The notes below the pieces were generated by a model. The model was not told where the DNA came from, did no database searches, and was given only the letters and a program-made list of their open reading frames with translations. A DNA stretch of 64,000 bases from Candidatus Rhodoferax randersensis. Its GTDB lineage: Bacteria; Pseudomonadota; Gammaproteobacteria; Burkholderiales; Burkholderiaceae_C. A program made the position numbers and the translations under genes. Location of the stretch: the NCBI GenBank assembly GCA_016718155.1, contig JADKEH010000009.1:62001-126000 (forward strand), given 5' to 3'. Positions 44,366-53,195 of the stretch are shown piece by piece (within the stretch, counting starts at the first letter, position 1; each line of letters begins with the position of its first letter).

Positions 44366-45496
44366 CTACTTGGCGGCGGCGCTGAGTTTGACGGCGGTGC
44401 CTTCGCGCAGCGCCCCCACGGAGCCGGACAGCAGGGTGGCGTTCTCGGGCAAGCCCGTGATCGCCACCATCGCCGTTCCGTCGAATCCGCCGCGATCACC
44501 CAGCGCCACGGGCTGGTGCTTAACGACATTGTTGACCAGCATTTGCACGTACGGTTCGGGCTTGTCGGTGCGAACCGCGCTCAGCGGTAGGGTCAACACC
44601 TGCTTGCGTCCGACTTCAAGCGACCCTTGCGCGAACAGCCCCGCGCGCAGGCCGCTGGGGTTGTCAATGGCCAGGTACACCAGCACGGCGCGGCTGCCCG
44701 CCACGGCACTGGGGTTGACCCGCACCACGCTGGCGGTGACGCCCTGGCTGGCGCCCTCGATTCGCAGCTTGGCAGTTTGCCCTACTCGCACGTCCATGGA
44801 TTCGGCGGCGCTGACGCTTGCCTCCAACTCAAGGCGGCTCAGATCGACGATCTCAATGACCCGTGCATCGATGCCCACGCGCTCGCCGTTCTGTGCCAGG
44901 CGCTGCGACACCGTGCCAGAAATCGGTGCACGCAGCACCGTGTCATCCAGTGCCTTGATCGCCATGTCCACGGCTGCCTGGGCCGCCTGGTAAGTGGCCT
45001 GGGCTGCAGCCAGACTGGCGCTGGAGGTGTCCAGGGCGGTTTTCGAGATAAAGCCCTGATCCACCAGAGAGCGGTTGTTGTCGAAGCTGCGCTGGGCAAT
45101 ATCGCCTTGTGCCTTGGCCGAAGCGGCTTGCTGCTGGGCCTGGCGCAGTCGCGCCTGGTACTCGGTTGGCTCGACGCGCGCCACGATCTGCCCAGCCTTG
45201 ACGGGCTCACCCTCGCGCGCGGTAAACGCCTGCAGTTCACCCGCCACACGTGCCTTGACCAAGGCGGTGTTGACCGCCTTGAGTGGCCCGGAGACCGCCA
45301 GGGCCAGCGCAAGCTCGCGCGTCTTGGCCTGCAGCACATCGGCGCTCGACAGGTCGAGCACGGTCTGAGCACGTTGCGCAACTTGTTCGGCCAGCGCCAC
45401 CTGTTGGGCTTTGCGAGTGGCCAGCGCTCGCGCCACACCGACCGCAAGCAGCACCACAATCAGGGCGGCGGCGCCCCACTTCAACCAGCGTTTCAT
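44366..45496 (-). CDS. RND efflux periplasmic adaptor (membrane fusion protein)
   Basis: A 376-residue adaptor bridging the pump to TolC. One N-terminal membrane anchor (about residues 7-24) precedes a lipoyl half (TAREGEPVKAGQIVARVEP), a coiled-coil hairpin with QAQQQAASAKAQGD (about 115-180), the second lipoyl half and a beta-barrel domain (about 215-290). The order and spacing with the permease (7 bp) and with TetR (14 bp upstream) make a three-gene operon. Confidence 0.93.
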   Translation of the reverse strand: MKRWLKWGAAALIVVLLAVGVARALATRKAQQVALAEQVAQRAQTVLDLSSADVLQAKTRELALALAVSGPLKAVNTALVKARVAGELQAFTAREGEPVKAGQIVARVEPTEYQARLRQAQQQAASAKAQGDIAQRSFDNNRSLVDQGFISKTALDTSSASLAAAQATYQAAQAAVDMAIKALDDTVLRAPISGTVSQRLAQNGERVGIDARVIEIVDLSRLELEASVSAAESMDVRVGQTAKLRIEGASQGVTASVVRVNPSAVAGSRAVLVYLAIDNPSGLRAGLFAQGSLEVGRKQVLTLPLSAVRTDKPEPYVQMLVNNVVKHQPVALGDRGGFDGTAMVAITGLPENATLLSGSVGALREGTAVKLSAAAK

Positions 45497-45510
45497 CGTG
45501 AAAAGGTCCT

Positions 45511-46260
45511 TTAAAGATGCCTTGGGGAGTTAACCGAGGACGCGCGAAGCGAACCTGGCTCACTTTCCCGCTGATTGAGGGTGTCGGCTGGGCGCGCACG
45601 CAGGCCATTGAGGATGGACTGGACCTGTACGGCAATGTACTGCTCTGGCGCCAGCGCCTCGTCCTGCCCGTCGGTCAGGCAGCCGCTTTTGGAGTTCATG
45701 ATGATCTGCAAAAAGATCATCGGCGCCAGCACCACGTAGATGCCATAGGTCAGGTCGATCGGCGCGAACTCACCCCGATCCACGCCGCGCTGCAACATGC
45801 GACGAATCAAGCCGTGCGCCGGTGCAATCACCTCGCTCTGGTAGAAGTGCGCCAGCTCCGGAAAGTTGCCGGCCTCGGTGAGCATTATCTTGGTGATGCC
45901 AGAGACCTTGGTGGCACCGACGCGTTGCCACCACAAGCTCATGAACGTGCGCAGCATGTCCGGTGTGCTGCCCTCGAAGGCATCGAACTCGGCGTTCCAC
46001 TCGGTGAAGCGGCCCGAGATGTTCTGGCGGACCACCGCCTTGAACAACTCTTCCTTGCTGGCAAAGTAAAGGAACAGCGTTCCCTTGGAAACGCCAGCGC
46101 GTTTGGCCACTTCTTCGGCCCGCGTGGCAGCGAACCCCTTCTCCACAAACAGGTCGAGCGCGGCATCGAGCAACTCGCCGGGACGCGCGTCCTTGCGCCG
46201 TTCGCGCTTGGCGTGCGGAGCACAGACGGCGTCGCAGAGCAATTTCGAGACAGGGGGCAT
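45511..46260 (-). CDS. TetR/AcrR-family repressor of the RND pump
   Basis: A 249-residue regulator. Its helix-turn-helix spans about residues 28-75 (LLDAALDLFVEKGFAATR, then VAKRAGVSKGTLFLYFASKEEL). The C-terminal ligand domain is longer than average and ends in a Ser/Arg-rich tail. It is the first gene of the operon regulator-adaptor-permease, so it should repress itself with the pump. A perfect palindrome 14 bp upstream of its ATG is the likely binding site. Confidence 0.92.
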   Translation of the reverse strand: MPPVSKLLCDAVCAPHAKRERRKDARPGELLDAALDLFVEKGFAATRAEEVAKRAGVSKGTLFLYFASKEELFKAVVRQNISGRFTEWNAEFDAFEGSTPDMLRTFMSLWWQRVGATKVSGITKIMLTEAGNFPELAHFYQSEVIAPAHGLIRRMLQRGVDRGEFAPIDLTYGIYVVLAPMIFLQIIMNSKSGCLTDGQDEALAPEQYIAVQVQSILNGLRARPADTLNQRESEPGSLRASSVNSPRHL

Positions 46261-46273
46261 GGAGTTAATGACT

Positions 46274-46296
46274 GATTGGTTATTAGTGTACCAATC
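46274..46296. promoter_or_regulatory. Palindromic operator for the TetR regulator
   Basis: GATTGGT, 9 nt, ACCAATC: a perfect 7-bp inverted repeat in an AT-rich patch, starting 14 bp upstream of the TetR start codon. Size and location fit a TetR dimer site. Confidence 0.65.
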
Positions 46297-46375
46297 GAGT
46301 CCTGCCCCGTCAAGGCGTCATCCACACCCGTCATCCACGGCTCCTGGGCGATTGCAGCCCAGAAGAGGTCGGCGG

Positions 46376-46972
46376 TCAGCGCGCCACTTTGGTGCGGCCC
46401 AGCAGTTCGTCTCGCAGCGGGGCGTCCATCGCAGAGTCGCCCATCCAGATCGACATCGCGCCACGGAAGAACTCGGGCTCCTTGAACGGTGCGCCTTGCA
46501 CCTTGCCGCCGATGTAGATGACCAGACCGGTGATGGGCACCCAATCCATCATCATCACGTCACCTTTGCGAATGACCTTGTTGGTTCGAAAGATGTTCTC
46601 CAGGTTGCCCATGCCCGGGACCAATTTGGCGATGTCGCCCTTGGTGGCCGAGTCGTTGACGCCACGGGTGAACATTTTGACGATCGGGTCGGTGTCGAGG
46701 TCGCGCAGGGCCGTCACGACCAGTCGTTTGGGGCCTGGCGTCTTGAAGAGTTCGTCCAGGTTCGAAAACGGGGCCCGGGCGTAGACATTGACAACATAGT
46801 GGGGCGTTTTGGCGCCGCCCACCAAACCGGCACCATTAAGCCGCAGGGTGTTGTTGTAAATGGCGACACTGTCGTCGACCTTGACTCCACCAACATCCAG
46901 GGTCGCGGCCATGGCGGCTGCGGCGAACACATTTGCCAGGGTGGCCAGCACCAGAGTCTTGAGCAACGACAT
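46376..46972 (-). CDS. Chalcone isomerase-like exported protein
   Basis: A 198-residue protein with a signal peptide (first about 22 residues ending AMA) and a chalcone-isomerase-like fold: LDVGGVKVDDSVAIYNNTLRLNGAG opens the domain, followed by YVVNVYARAPF and LRDLDTDPI. Bacterial members are periplasmic and their ligand is unknown; a fatty-acid-like pocket is likely from the fold. It is oriented away from msrA. Not a flavonoid enzyme by context. Confidence 0.8.
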   Translation of the reverse strand: MSLLKTLVLATLANVFAAAAMAATLDVGGVKVDDSVAIYNNTLRLNGAGLVGGAKTPHYVVNVYARAPFSNLDELFKTPGPKRLVVTALRDLDTDPIVKMFTRGVNDSATKGDIAKLVPGMGNLENIFRTNKVIRKGDVMMMDWVPITGLVIYIGGKVQGAPFKEPEFFRGAMSIWMGDSAMDAPLRDELLGRTKVAR

Positions 46973-47261
46973 CTTGTAGTTCTTTCAGTTCAGGGAAATG
47001 ACGCCAAGGGGCCAAACCGGGCGTGACCCGGCACCAGTGACTTTGTTCCCGGCAGGCCCGTGGTGGCAGCGCCAGGTGGCACCGATGATACTGGTACGAC
47101 GTGGCAGGAAAGCCCAGAAATAGGGCCCAAAGTCCTCAGGGATTACCATGAGGCGCACCGGGTCAACCGGCGTGCCCGCATAAGATGCGCGGGCAAAACA
47201 GGCGTCGGGGAACCGGTCCAGACGCTTCGGTCGACCGCCCCGCAACGTATCAGGAGACCCC
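46973..47261. other. Divergent intergenic region
   Basis: A 289-bp spacer between the chalcone-isomerase-like gene and msrA. No repeat, RNA or convincing promoter box was found; short open frames here look like noise. Confidence 0.5.
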
Positions 47262-47804
47262 ATGTCACAAGCTCTGCAAACCATCACCTTGGGCGGAGGC
47301 TGCTTCTGGTGCACCGAAGCCGTTTTTGTCAACGTACGGGGCGTCACCGACGTCGAAAGTGGCTACTGCAATGGTCATCTGGCGCAGCCCACGTATGAGC
47401 AGGTGTGCCGGGGCGACAGCGGTCACTGCGAAGTGGTCAAGCTGACTTTCGATCCGGCTGAAGTGAGCGCGCGCGAGATCCTGGAGGTGTTCTTTGTCAT
47501 CCACGATCCAACCACCTTGAACCGCCAGGGCGCCGACAGCGGCACCCAATACCGCAGCGGCATCTATTGGTCGCACCCCGAGCACGAGGCGCTGGCACGC
47601 GCGCTCATCGCCGAGATGGCGCAAAGCGGGGTCTATCACCAGCCGATCGTGACCGAGGTGCTGCCGCTGGCCAACTACTGGCCGGCCGAGGACTATCACC
47701 AGGACTTCTTCGCCAGGAACCCGCACCAGGGCTATTGCATGGCGGTGGCGGCGCCCAAAGTGGCGAAATTCCGCAAGACCTTTGCGCGACTGGTCAAGGC
47801 GTGA
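47262..47804 (+). CDS. msrA: Peptide-methionine (S)-S-oxide reductase
   Basis: A 180-residue repair enzyme that reduces methionine S-sulfoxide in proteins with thioredoxin. The catalytic motif GGGCFWC has Cys14 as nucleophile; GVTDVESGYCNG and the TQYRSGIYW block are conserved. A C-terminal Cys in HQGYC is the probable resolving residue. It lies 70 bp before the metal ABC cluster and may be independent of it. Confidence 0.96.
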   Translation: MSQALQTITLGGGCFWCTEAVFVNVRGVTDVESGYCNGHLAQPTYEQVCRGDSGHCEVVKLTFDPAEVSAREILEVFFVIHDPTTLNRQGADSGTQYRSGIYWSHPEHEALARALIAEMAQSGVYHQPIVTEVLPLANYWPAEDYHQDFFARNPHQGYCMAVAAPKVAKFRKTFARLVKA

Positions 47805-47874
47805 AGTCGCGCGCAACGGCCTGCACGGGGCAAGGTGCTGTTGTGCCGCCAACTTTTGCGAGTAGATTCGACGC

Positions 47875-48555
47875 ATGATTTCGAGCCGGGCTCTCCAGTA
47901 CCAGTACCCGCAAGGCCCCTCGTTGCGTTTTGCCGATGTCGAGCTGACGCAAGGTGGCGTGCTGCTGCTGCGCGGTGGCTCGGGGTCCGGCAAGTCCACC
48001 TGGCTGGCGCTGGCGGCGGGGCTGCGTCGAGCGACATCTGGCGACATCACCGTGGCGGGGCAAGCAATGGGGCAGCTGTCGAGCGCCGCCCGCGATGCCT
48101 GGCGCGCCCGAACCATTGGTTTCCTGCCGCAGAAGCTGCATTTGAGTGACGCTCTTTCGGTGGCCGACAACCTGGCGCTGGTCTATTTCGCGGCTGGTTT
48201 GCCAACGGCGCCGGGTGCGATTGAGGCGGCGTTGACGTCACTGGGGGTGGCCGATCTGGCGAGGCGCAAGCCCTGGCAGTTGTCGGGCGGGCAGGCGCAA
48301 CGCGTGGCGCTGGCGCGGGCAGTGTTGCTGGCGCCCAAAGTGATCCTGGCGGACGAGCCGACGGCCAGCCTTGATGATGACAACGCGCGCGACGCGCTGA
48401 CGCTGCTGCAGGCCACGGCCAGCCGTTGCGGGGCTTCGCTGGTGATTGCCACCCATGACGCGCGGGTGCTGGTCGCGCTGGCGCAGGCCCAGGTGCTGCC
48501 ACTGCACAGCGGGGAGAGCCCGGGGCCAGGGCTGATCGATGGGCCGGTGCCATGA
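47875..48555 (+). CDS. ABC transporter ATP-binding protein (MacB/LolD-like), metal-cluster type
   Basis: A 226-residue ATPase with Walker A GGSGSGKST (about residues 34-42), signature LSGGQAQRVALARA (about 138) and Walker B VILADEPTASLD. It pairs with the FtsX-type permease encoded 4 nt overlapping downstream. Together with the DUF3299 protein and the TonB receptor further on, this recalls the zinc-depletion-induced ABC/DUF3299 genes of Pseudomonas and the Zur-regulated zrg genes of Vibrio; that parallel is inference from gene content. Confidence 0.88.
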   Translation: MISSRALQYQYPQGPSLRFADVELTQGGVLLLRGGSGSGKSTWLALAAGLRRATSGDITVAGQAMGQLSSAARDAWRARTIGFLPQKLHLSDALSVADNLALVYFAAGLPTAPGAIEAALTSLGVADLARRKPWQLSGGQAQRVALARAVLLAPKVILADEPTASLDDDNARDALTLLQATASRCGASLVIATHDARVLVALAQAQVLPLHSGESPGPGLIDGPVP

Positions 48556-49754
48556 AGACGCTGGCACTGTCGTTTCGCTACTTGTGGGCCAGACCGCTGG
48601 CAGCGGCGCTGAACTTGCTGCTGCTGTCGCTCGGACTGGCCTCCATCACGTTGGTGCTGCTGGTTTCCGAGCAGATCGAGCGCGCCTTCGATCGCGACCT
48701 GGCCGGCATCGACCTGGTGGTGGGCGCCAAGGGCAGTCCGATTCAACTGATTCTGGCTGGCGTTTTCCACATCGATGTGCCACCCGGCAACATCGCCCTG
48801 GCGGAGGTACAGGCGCTGCAGCAGGACCCGCGTGTGGCCAAACTGATTCCCTTGAGCCTGGGTGACAGTTTTCGGGGTTTTCGGCTGGTCGGAACGACTG
48901 CGGACTACGTCCACCACTACGGCGCCACGGTGGCCCAGGGTGGCCTGTGGCAGGCGCCGATGCAGACCGTCTTGGGCGCCGGTGTAGCCACCGCAACCGG
49001 GCTGAAAGTTGGTCAACAATTCGTGGGTTCGCACGGTCTGGGTGGTGGCGGCCATGCCCACGATGACAACGCCTTTGTGGTCAGCGGCGTGCTGGCCCCG
49101 TGCCAGTGTGTGCTGGACCGTTTGATTCTCACCGCGACCGAGTCGGTCTGGCAAGTTCACGAAAAGGCGCAGGCGCAGGATGAGTCGGATCGTGCGGCGA
49201 TGGCGGCCGAGCGCGAAGTCACGATGGCATTGATCCAGTACAGGAGCCCCTTGGCGGCGGTGACCCTGCCGCGTTATGTCAACAGCGCCACCGGCATGCA
49301 GGCAGCGGCCCCGGCGGTGGAGGTTACCCGATTGCTGCGCATGATGGGTGTTGGCACCGACGTGCTGCGCGGGTTTGGCGCGGTGTTGCTGCTGACGGCG
49401 GGCTTGAGTGTGTTCATTGCACTGTGGAATGCGGTGCGCGAGCGCCGCTTTGACCTGGCCATGCTGCGCATGTTGGGTGCCAGCCCGGGCAAGTTGGCCG
49501 GACTTTTGGCCTGCGAGGCGCTGTGGCTGGCGCTGCTGGCCTCGGCGCTGGGTTTGCTCGGCGGCCACCTCTTGACAGGTCTGGTAGGCTTGATGCTGCA
49601 GACCGAGAAGTCGCTGCCGGTGAGCGGCTGGCTGATGGTTGGCGCCGAGGCGTGGATACCGCTGCTGGCGGCCTTGGTGGCCGTTCTCGCGGCCCTCATT
49701 CCGGCGGTTGGTGCCTACCGGGTGGATGCCGGTGAACTCTTGAACACAAGGTGA
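48552..49754 (+). CDS. ABC transporter permease, FtsX/MacB-type
   Basis: A 400-residue permease: one N-terminal helix (about residues 18-38), a large extracytoplasmic domain (about 40-270) with the LVVGAKGSPIQLIL entry, then three C-terminal helices (about 275-300, 325-350 and 370-392). This is the MacB/LolC topology, used more for mechanotransmission than for classic import. It overlaps the ATPase by 4 nt and is followed by the small Cys-rich protein 5 bp later. Confidence 0.88.
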   Translation: MKTLALSFRYLWARPLAAALNLLLLSLGLASITLVLLVSEQIERAFDRDLAGIDLVVGAKGSPIQLILAGVFHIDVPPGNIALAEVQALQQDPRVAKLIPLSLGDSFRGFRLVGTTADYVHHYGATVAQGGLWQAPMQTVLGAGVATATGLKVGQQFVGSHGLGGGGHAHDDNAFVVSGVLAPCQCVLDRLILTATESVWQVHEKAQAQDESDRAAMAAEREVTMALIQYRSPLAAVTLPRYVNSATGMQAAAPAVEVTRLLRMMGVGTDVLRGFGAVLLLTAGLSVFIALWNAVRERRFDLAMLRMLGASPGKLAGLLACEALWLALLASALGLLGGHLLTGLVGLMLQTEKSLPVSGWLMVGAEAWIPLLAALVAVLAALIPAVGAYRVDAGELLNTR

Positions 49755-49759
49755 TTTGC

Positions 49760-50008
49760 ATGAAGAAAATAGCCACAGTCCTTTTATCCATTGCCCTAAC
49801 TGCTACGGTTTGTGTAGCAGCCGAGAAACATGGCGATGCCGAGAAGAAGCAGGACATTGCCCGCCACCGCGCCATGGCCGCCGCCCATGAGGCGGCTGCA
49901 AAGTGTCTGGAGGCCGGCAAGCCGGAAGAGACTTGCCAGAAGGAACTTCAGGCCGCCTGCAAGGGTCTAGCTATTGGTAAGAGTTGCGGCATGAAACATG
50001 AACATTGA
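49760..50008 (+). CDS. Small exported Cys-rich protein, hypothetical
   Basis: An 82-residue protein with a signal peptide (cleavage after about residue 20). The mature part is helical, has four regularly placed cysteines (in AAKCLEAG, EETCQKEL, AACKGL and KSCGMK) and ends in His-rich KHEH. The pattern suggests a disulfide-stapled helical hairpin or metal chaperone. It sits where Pseudomonas clusters of this kind carry a DUF2796 periplasmic metal protein, but is unrelated in size. Function inferred only from context. Confidence 0.7.
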   Translation: MKKIATVLLSIALTATVCVAAEKHGDAEKKQDIARHRAMAAAHEAAAKCLEAGKPEETCQKELQAACKGLAIGKSCGMKHEH

Positions 50009-50010
50009 GA

Positions 50011-50054
50011 CCTTGCGGGACAGACCGGAGCATAGCGACGCTCTGTCCTCAACT
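50011..50054. repeat. 44-nt dispersed stem-loop repeat, copy 2
   Basis: Identical 18-nt and 16-nt arms to the copy at 10843-10886, with a different 10-nt centre. It begins 2 nt after the stop of the small Cys-rich gene and lies before the DUF3299 start. Confidence 0.75.
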
Positions 50055-50090
50055 GATCAGGGATGTCCGGTCGACACACGGGGTCATGGA

Positions 50091-50603
50091 ATGAAGCGGA
50101 TCACATTTATCTTGAGCGTGCTGATGGCCCTGTTGCCACCGGCCGCCGTGGCGCAACTGAGCCCACCAATTGCGGGCGGTATTCCCAGTGGCAGCGGCCC
50201 TGGCGTGCACAGCCCGGACAGCCCCTTTGCCCCCTTGCCGCAACGCGCGGACGTGGTCGCCTGGTCGGTTCTGACCACCGTCAAGACCAGGCAAGAGAAG
50301 AACCGCTTGTTGCCGGTGTTCCCTGCGCCGGTCATGGCCCTGCATCAAAAAAATCAGCGCATTCAGGGCTTCATGATGCCGCTGGAACCGGGCGAGAAGC
50401 AAACCCATTTTCTGCTGAGTTCAGTGCCCATGACCTGCGGGTTTTGTGTGCCGGGCGGTCCTGAGAGCATGGTCGAGGTGAAGACCAAGACGCCCGTGAA
50501 GTACAGCATGGAGCCGGTCGTTGTAGAAGGCCGTTTTCTGGTGCTCGCCGATGACCCCTACGGCCTGTACTACCGCATGACCGATGCGGTGGGCGTGAAG
50601 TAA
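50091..50603 (+). CDS. DUF3299 exported protein
   Basis: A 170-residue exported protein (signal peptide to about residue 20, ending VAQ). The DUF3299 core has IQGFMMPLEPGEKQTHFLL followed by MTCGFCVPGGPESMVEV with a CxxC pair, and ends in a YRMTDA strand. Homologues are induced by zinc starvation in Pseudomonas and Vibrio, and a periplasmic metal or lipoprotein role is assumed. The frame is open from 49998, but the signal peptide places the start at 50091. Confidence 0.82.
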   Translation: MKRITFILSVLMALLPPAAVAQLSPPIAGGIPSGSGPGVHSPDSPFAPLPQRADVVAWSVLTTVKTRQEKNRLLPVFPAPVMALHQKNQRIQGFMMPLEPGEKQTHFLLSSVPMTCGFCVPGGPESMVEVKTKTPVKYSMEPVVVEGRFLVLADDPYGLYYRMTDAVGVK

Positions 50604-50607
50604 ACCA

Positions 50608-51018
50608 ATGGCCTGGCTGGCACACGGTACCCGTCTGCGGCATGGGGCCACCCTGGGCTGCCTGCTCGCGCTGGCGTTGGCCCTGGTGCTCAGTCAGACC
50701 TGGGGTCTGGTGCATGGCGTGGTGCACGGCGGCGCCAGTGGGTCGGGGCCGCAGGCGCAGTGGCGGTTAGTGTCGGACCACGGCGCTACACACCAGCCAG
50801 GGTCCGGGGATTCCCTCATGGCGGCGTTTGGTCATTCAGACAGCCCGACCGAGTGTCGGCTCTACGACCAGGTCAGTCACGCTGACGCGCTGCCCGCAGT
50901 GGTGGCCGGGGTGCTGCCGCTGGTGCTGCAACCCTTTGTTCTTTCGGTTCTTTCGGGCCTGGCCGTGGCCCGCTGGCACGCGCAATTTCAGGCGCGCGGG
51001 CCTCCCACGGTTCCTTGA
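50608..51018 (+). CDS. His-rich membrane-associated protein, hypothetical (DUF2946-like)
   Basis: A 136-residue protein with an N-terminal hydrophobic segment (about residues 14-32) and a second one near 96-118. Between them are many His residues (HGVVHGG, SDHGATHQ, FGHSD, SHADALP) and a CRLYDQVSHADALP motif. Such proteins often sit directly upstream of metal-related TonB receptors and may bind metal. It is 4 bp after the DUF3299 gene. The family match is from memory and is tentative. Confidence 0.65.
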   Translation: MAWLAHGTRLRHGATLGCLLALALALVLSQTWGLVHGVVHGGASGSGPQAQWRLVSDHGATHQPGSGDSLMAAFGHSDSPTECRLYDQVSHADALPAVVAGVLPLVLQPFVLSVLSGLAVARWHAQFQARGPPTVP

Positions 51019-51100
51019 ATCCCTCTCGCCAGTGGCCGCCCGCTGATCGTTTGGTCAGCGCTCGCGCCTGACTTGTTGTCTCGATTCAACGGACCTTTTC

Positions 51101-53182
51101 ATGAACAAATTTTCACTCGCCCTCGTTTCGGTGGGCTCACTCTCGTACTTCTGCGCCCAGGCGCAACCGGTCGGCGCGACCACGCTGGCGCCCGTTACCG
51201 TCACCGGCAATCCGCTCGGCGCGACCGACCTGATAGCGCCCGTGACGCAGTACTCCGGCACTGAGCTGCTGCTGCGGACCAAGACCACACTGGGCGAGAC
51301 GCTCGACGGCACGCCGGGCATCAGCAGCACCTACTTTGGCCCCAATGCGAGCCGACCGATCATTCGTGGTCTGGACGGTGACCGCATTCGCATTCTGAAC
51401 AACGGTGGCGCGGCGGTAGACGCCTCCAGCCTAAGCTATGACCATGCGGTCAGCGCCGACCCACTGAGCATCGAGCGCATCGAAGTGTTACGCGGACCTG
51501 GTGCGCTGCAGTATGGCGGCAGTGCCGTTGGCGGCGTGGTCAACGTGATCGACAGTCGCATCCCCCGCGAGGCCCAGTTTGACGGCAAGGGTGGTGTTGG
51601 CGGCAAAGCGAGTCTGGGCTGGGCCAGTGGCAACAGGGAGCGCGGCGGTGGCGCCGTCATCGAAGCCGGCACAGACCGCTATGCCTTGCATGCCGACATG
51701 TTCAAGCGTGGCACCGACGATGTGGCCGTCCCCGTGGTCCTGCCGTGCAGTCGGCCAGGCTCTGCGGCGCAGGCCAGTCGAATCTGCAATTCAGCCAGTG
51801 ACAGCCAGGGTGGCGCGTTGGGCGGCTCGCTGTTGTTTAAGGATGGCTACCTGGGTGCCTCGTTCAGTGGCTTGCGAAGTGACTACGGCACCGTGGCCGA
51901 GGATGAGGTCACGATTGCCATGAAGTCCGACCGCTATGCGTTGCAGGGTGAGTGGCGCGCTTTGGGCGGCCCGCTGCAAAGTGTCAAGGCGCAGTTCAGC
52001 AGCACACACTACCAACACACCGAATTTGAGGGCGCCGAGGTGGGCACGGTGTTTGGCAACCGCGGCGTTGACCTGCGCCTGGAGGCCCGTCACGCCCCGA
52101 TCGGACGCCTGGACGGCTTGGTCGGGCTGCAGGCCGAAAGCGTGCGCTTTTCCGCTGACGGCGCCGAGGCTTTTGCGCCCCACAGCCGAACCCAGCAAGC
52201 CGCCGTGTTCGCCTACGAGGAGCTCGCCATGGACTGGGGCAAGCTGAGTTTTGGTGCCCGGCTGGAGTCGGTCCGGGTTGAGTCGTCCGCCAACCCCCTG
52301 GTCGCGCGCTTTGCATCCGTCCGCCGAAGTTTTCGGCCAGGTAGCTACGCACTGGGCGCACTGTGGAAGCTCTCGCCCGGCTGGCAGCTAACCGGCAATG
52401 TGGCCTACAGCCAGCGTGCGCCAAAGGACTATGAGTTGTTTGCCGACGGCCCTCATATCGCCACCCATGCCTATGAGGTGGGCAACGCCGGTTTTTCCAA
52501 GGAGAAGTCCACCAATCTCGACCTTGGCCTGAACTGGCAAGATGGCGCTCACCGGATGGCAGTAAGTGCATTCGTCAACCGGTTCAGCAACTACATCGCT
52601 CTGGGTGCGACGGGCCTGGACCGCGACACCGAGGGAAATGGCGCCGTCGGGGGCGTTTCGGATTGCGGCGACGGCACGTCGACCGAGTCCGGCTGTGCGG
52701 CTGAGCTGCTGCCGGAATATGTTTACCGGCAACTGCCTGCGCGCTTTCATGGATTGGAGGCCAGCGCCAACGTTCGGCTGGCCGAGCGTCCAGCGGTGAT
52801 TGACTTGCAGTTGCGCGCCGACGTGGTGCGTGCGCGCAATGGTGATACCGGCGAGCCGCTGCCCCGCATCGCGCCGGCACGCCTAGGCGCCACTCTGCTA
52901 TGGACTCAGGGCTCGTGGACGGGAAGTGTCGGGCTCAACCACGCTGCGGCGCAAACGCGGGTGCCCAGTGGGCAACTGCCGACCAGCGCCTATACGCTTT
53001 GGAATGCCGCGCTGACGCACCGCGTGCAAGCCGGCGCTGCGAACCTGTTGCTGTTTGCGCGGCTGGACAATGCGGGCGACGTTTTGGCGTATTCAGCCAG
53101 CTCGATCCTGACGCACACCGCGCCGGGCAAAGCCCCGTTGCCGGGGCGCAGCATCAAGGTGGGGCTGCAGGGGCAGTTCTAG
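51101..53182 (+). CDS. TonB-dependent outer-membrane receptor (ZnuD-like)
   Basis: A 693-residue receptor: signal peptide to about residue 21, TonB box-like TLAPVTVTG, plug domain (about 35-160) with RPIIRGLDGDRIRILNNG and the IERIEVLRGPGALQYGG motif, then a 22-strand barrel ending in the aromatic-terminated GLQGQF. The extracellular loop near 210-225 carries a Cys pair. Its place after ABC-DUF3299-His-rich genes suggests zinc or another metal as cargo, as for neisserial ZnuD. No Zur box was found by eye. Confidence 0.88.
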   Translation: MNKFSLALVSVGSLSYFCAQAQPVGATTLAPVTVTGNPLGATDLIAPVTQYSGTELLLRTKTTLGETLDGTPGISSTYFGPNASRPIIRGLDGDRIRILNNGGAAVDASSLSYDHAVSADPLSIERIEVLRGPGALQYGGSAVGGVVNVIDSRIPREAQFDGKGGVGGKASLGWASGNRERGGGAVIEAGTDRYALHADMFKRGTDDVAVPVVLPCSRPGSAAQASRICNSASDSQGGALGGSLLFKDGYLGASFSGLRSDYGTVAEDEVTIAMKSDRYALQGEWRALGGPLQSVKAQFSSTHYQHTEFEGAEVGTVFGNRGVDLRLEARHAPIGRLDGLVGLQAESVRFSADGAEAFAPHSRTQQAAVFAYEELAMDWGKLSFGARLESVRVESSANPLVARFASVRRSFRPGSYALGALWKLSPGWQLTGNVAYSQRAPKDYELFADGPHIATHAYEVGNAGFSKEKSTNLDLGLNWQDGAHRMAVSAFVNRFSNYIALGATGLDRDTEGNGAVGGVSDCGDGTSTESGCAAELLPEYVYRQLPARFHGLEASANVRLAERPAVIDLQLRADVVRARNGDTGEPLPRIAPARLGATLLWTQGSWTGSVGLNHAAAQTRVPSGQLPTSAYTLWNAALTHRVQAGAANLLLFARLDNAGDVLAYSASSILTHTAPGKAPLPGRSIKVGLQGQF

Positions 53183-53195
53183 CGCCAAAGAACTT

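Noticed and set aside
47805..47874. Zur box upstream of the metal cluster
   Set aside because: No AT-rich GTTAT-type palindrome could be found by eye here or before msrA or the TonB receptor.
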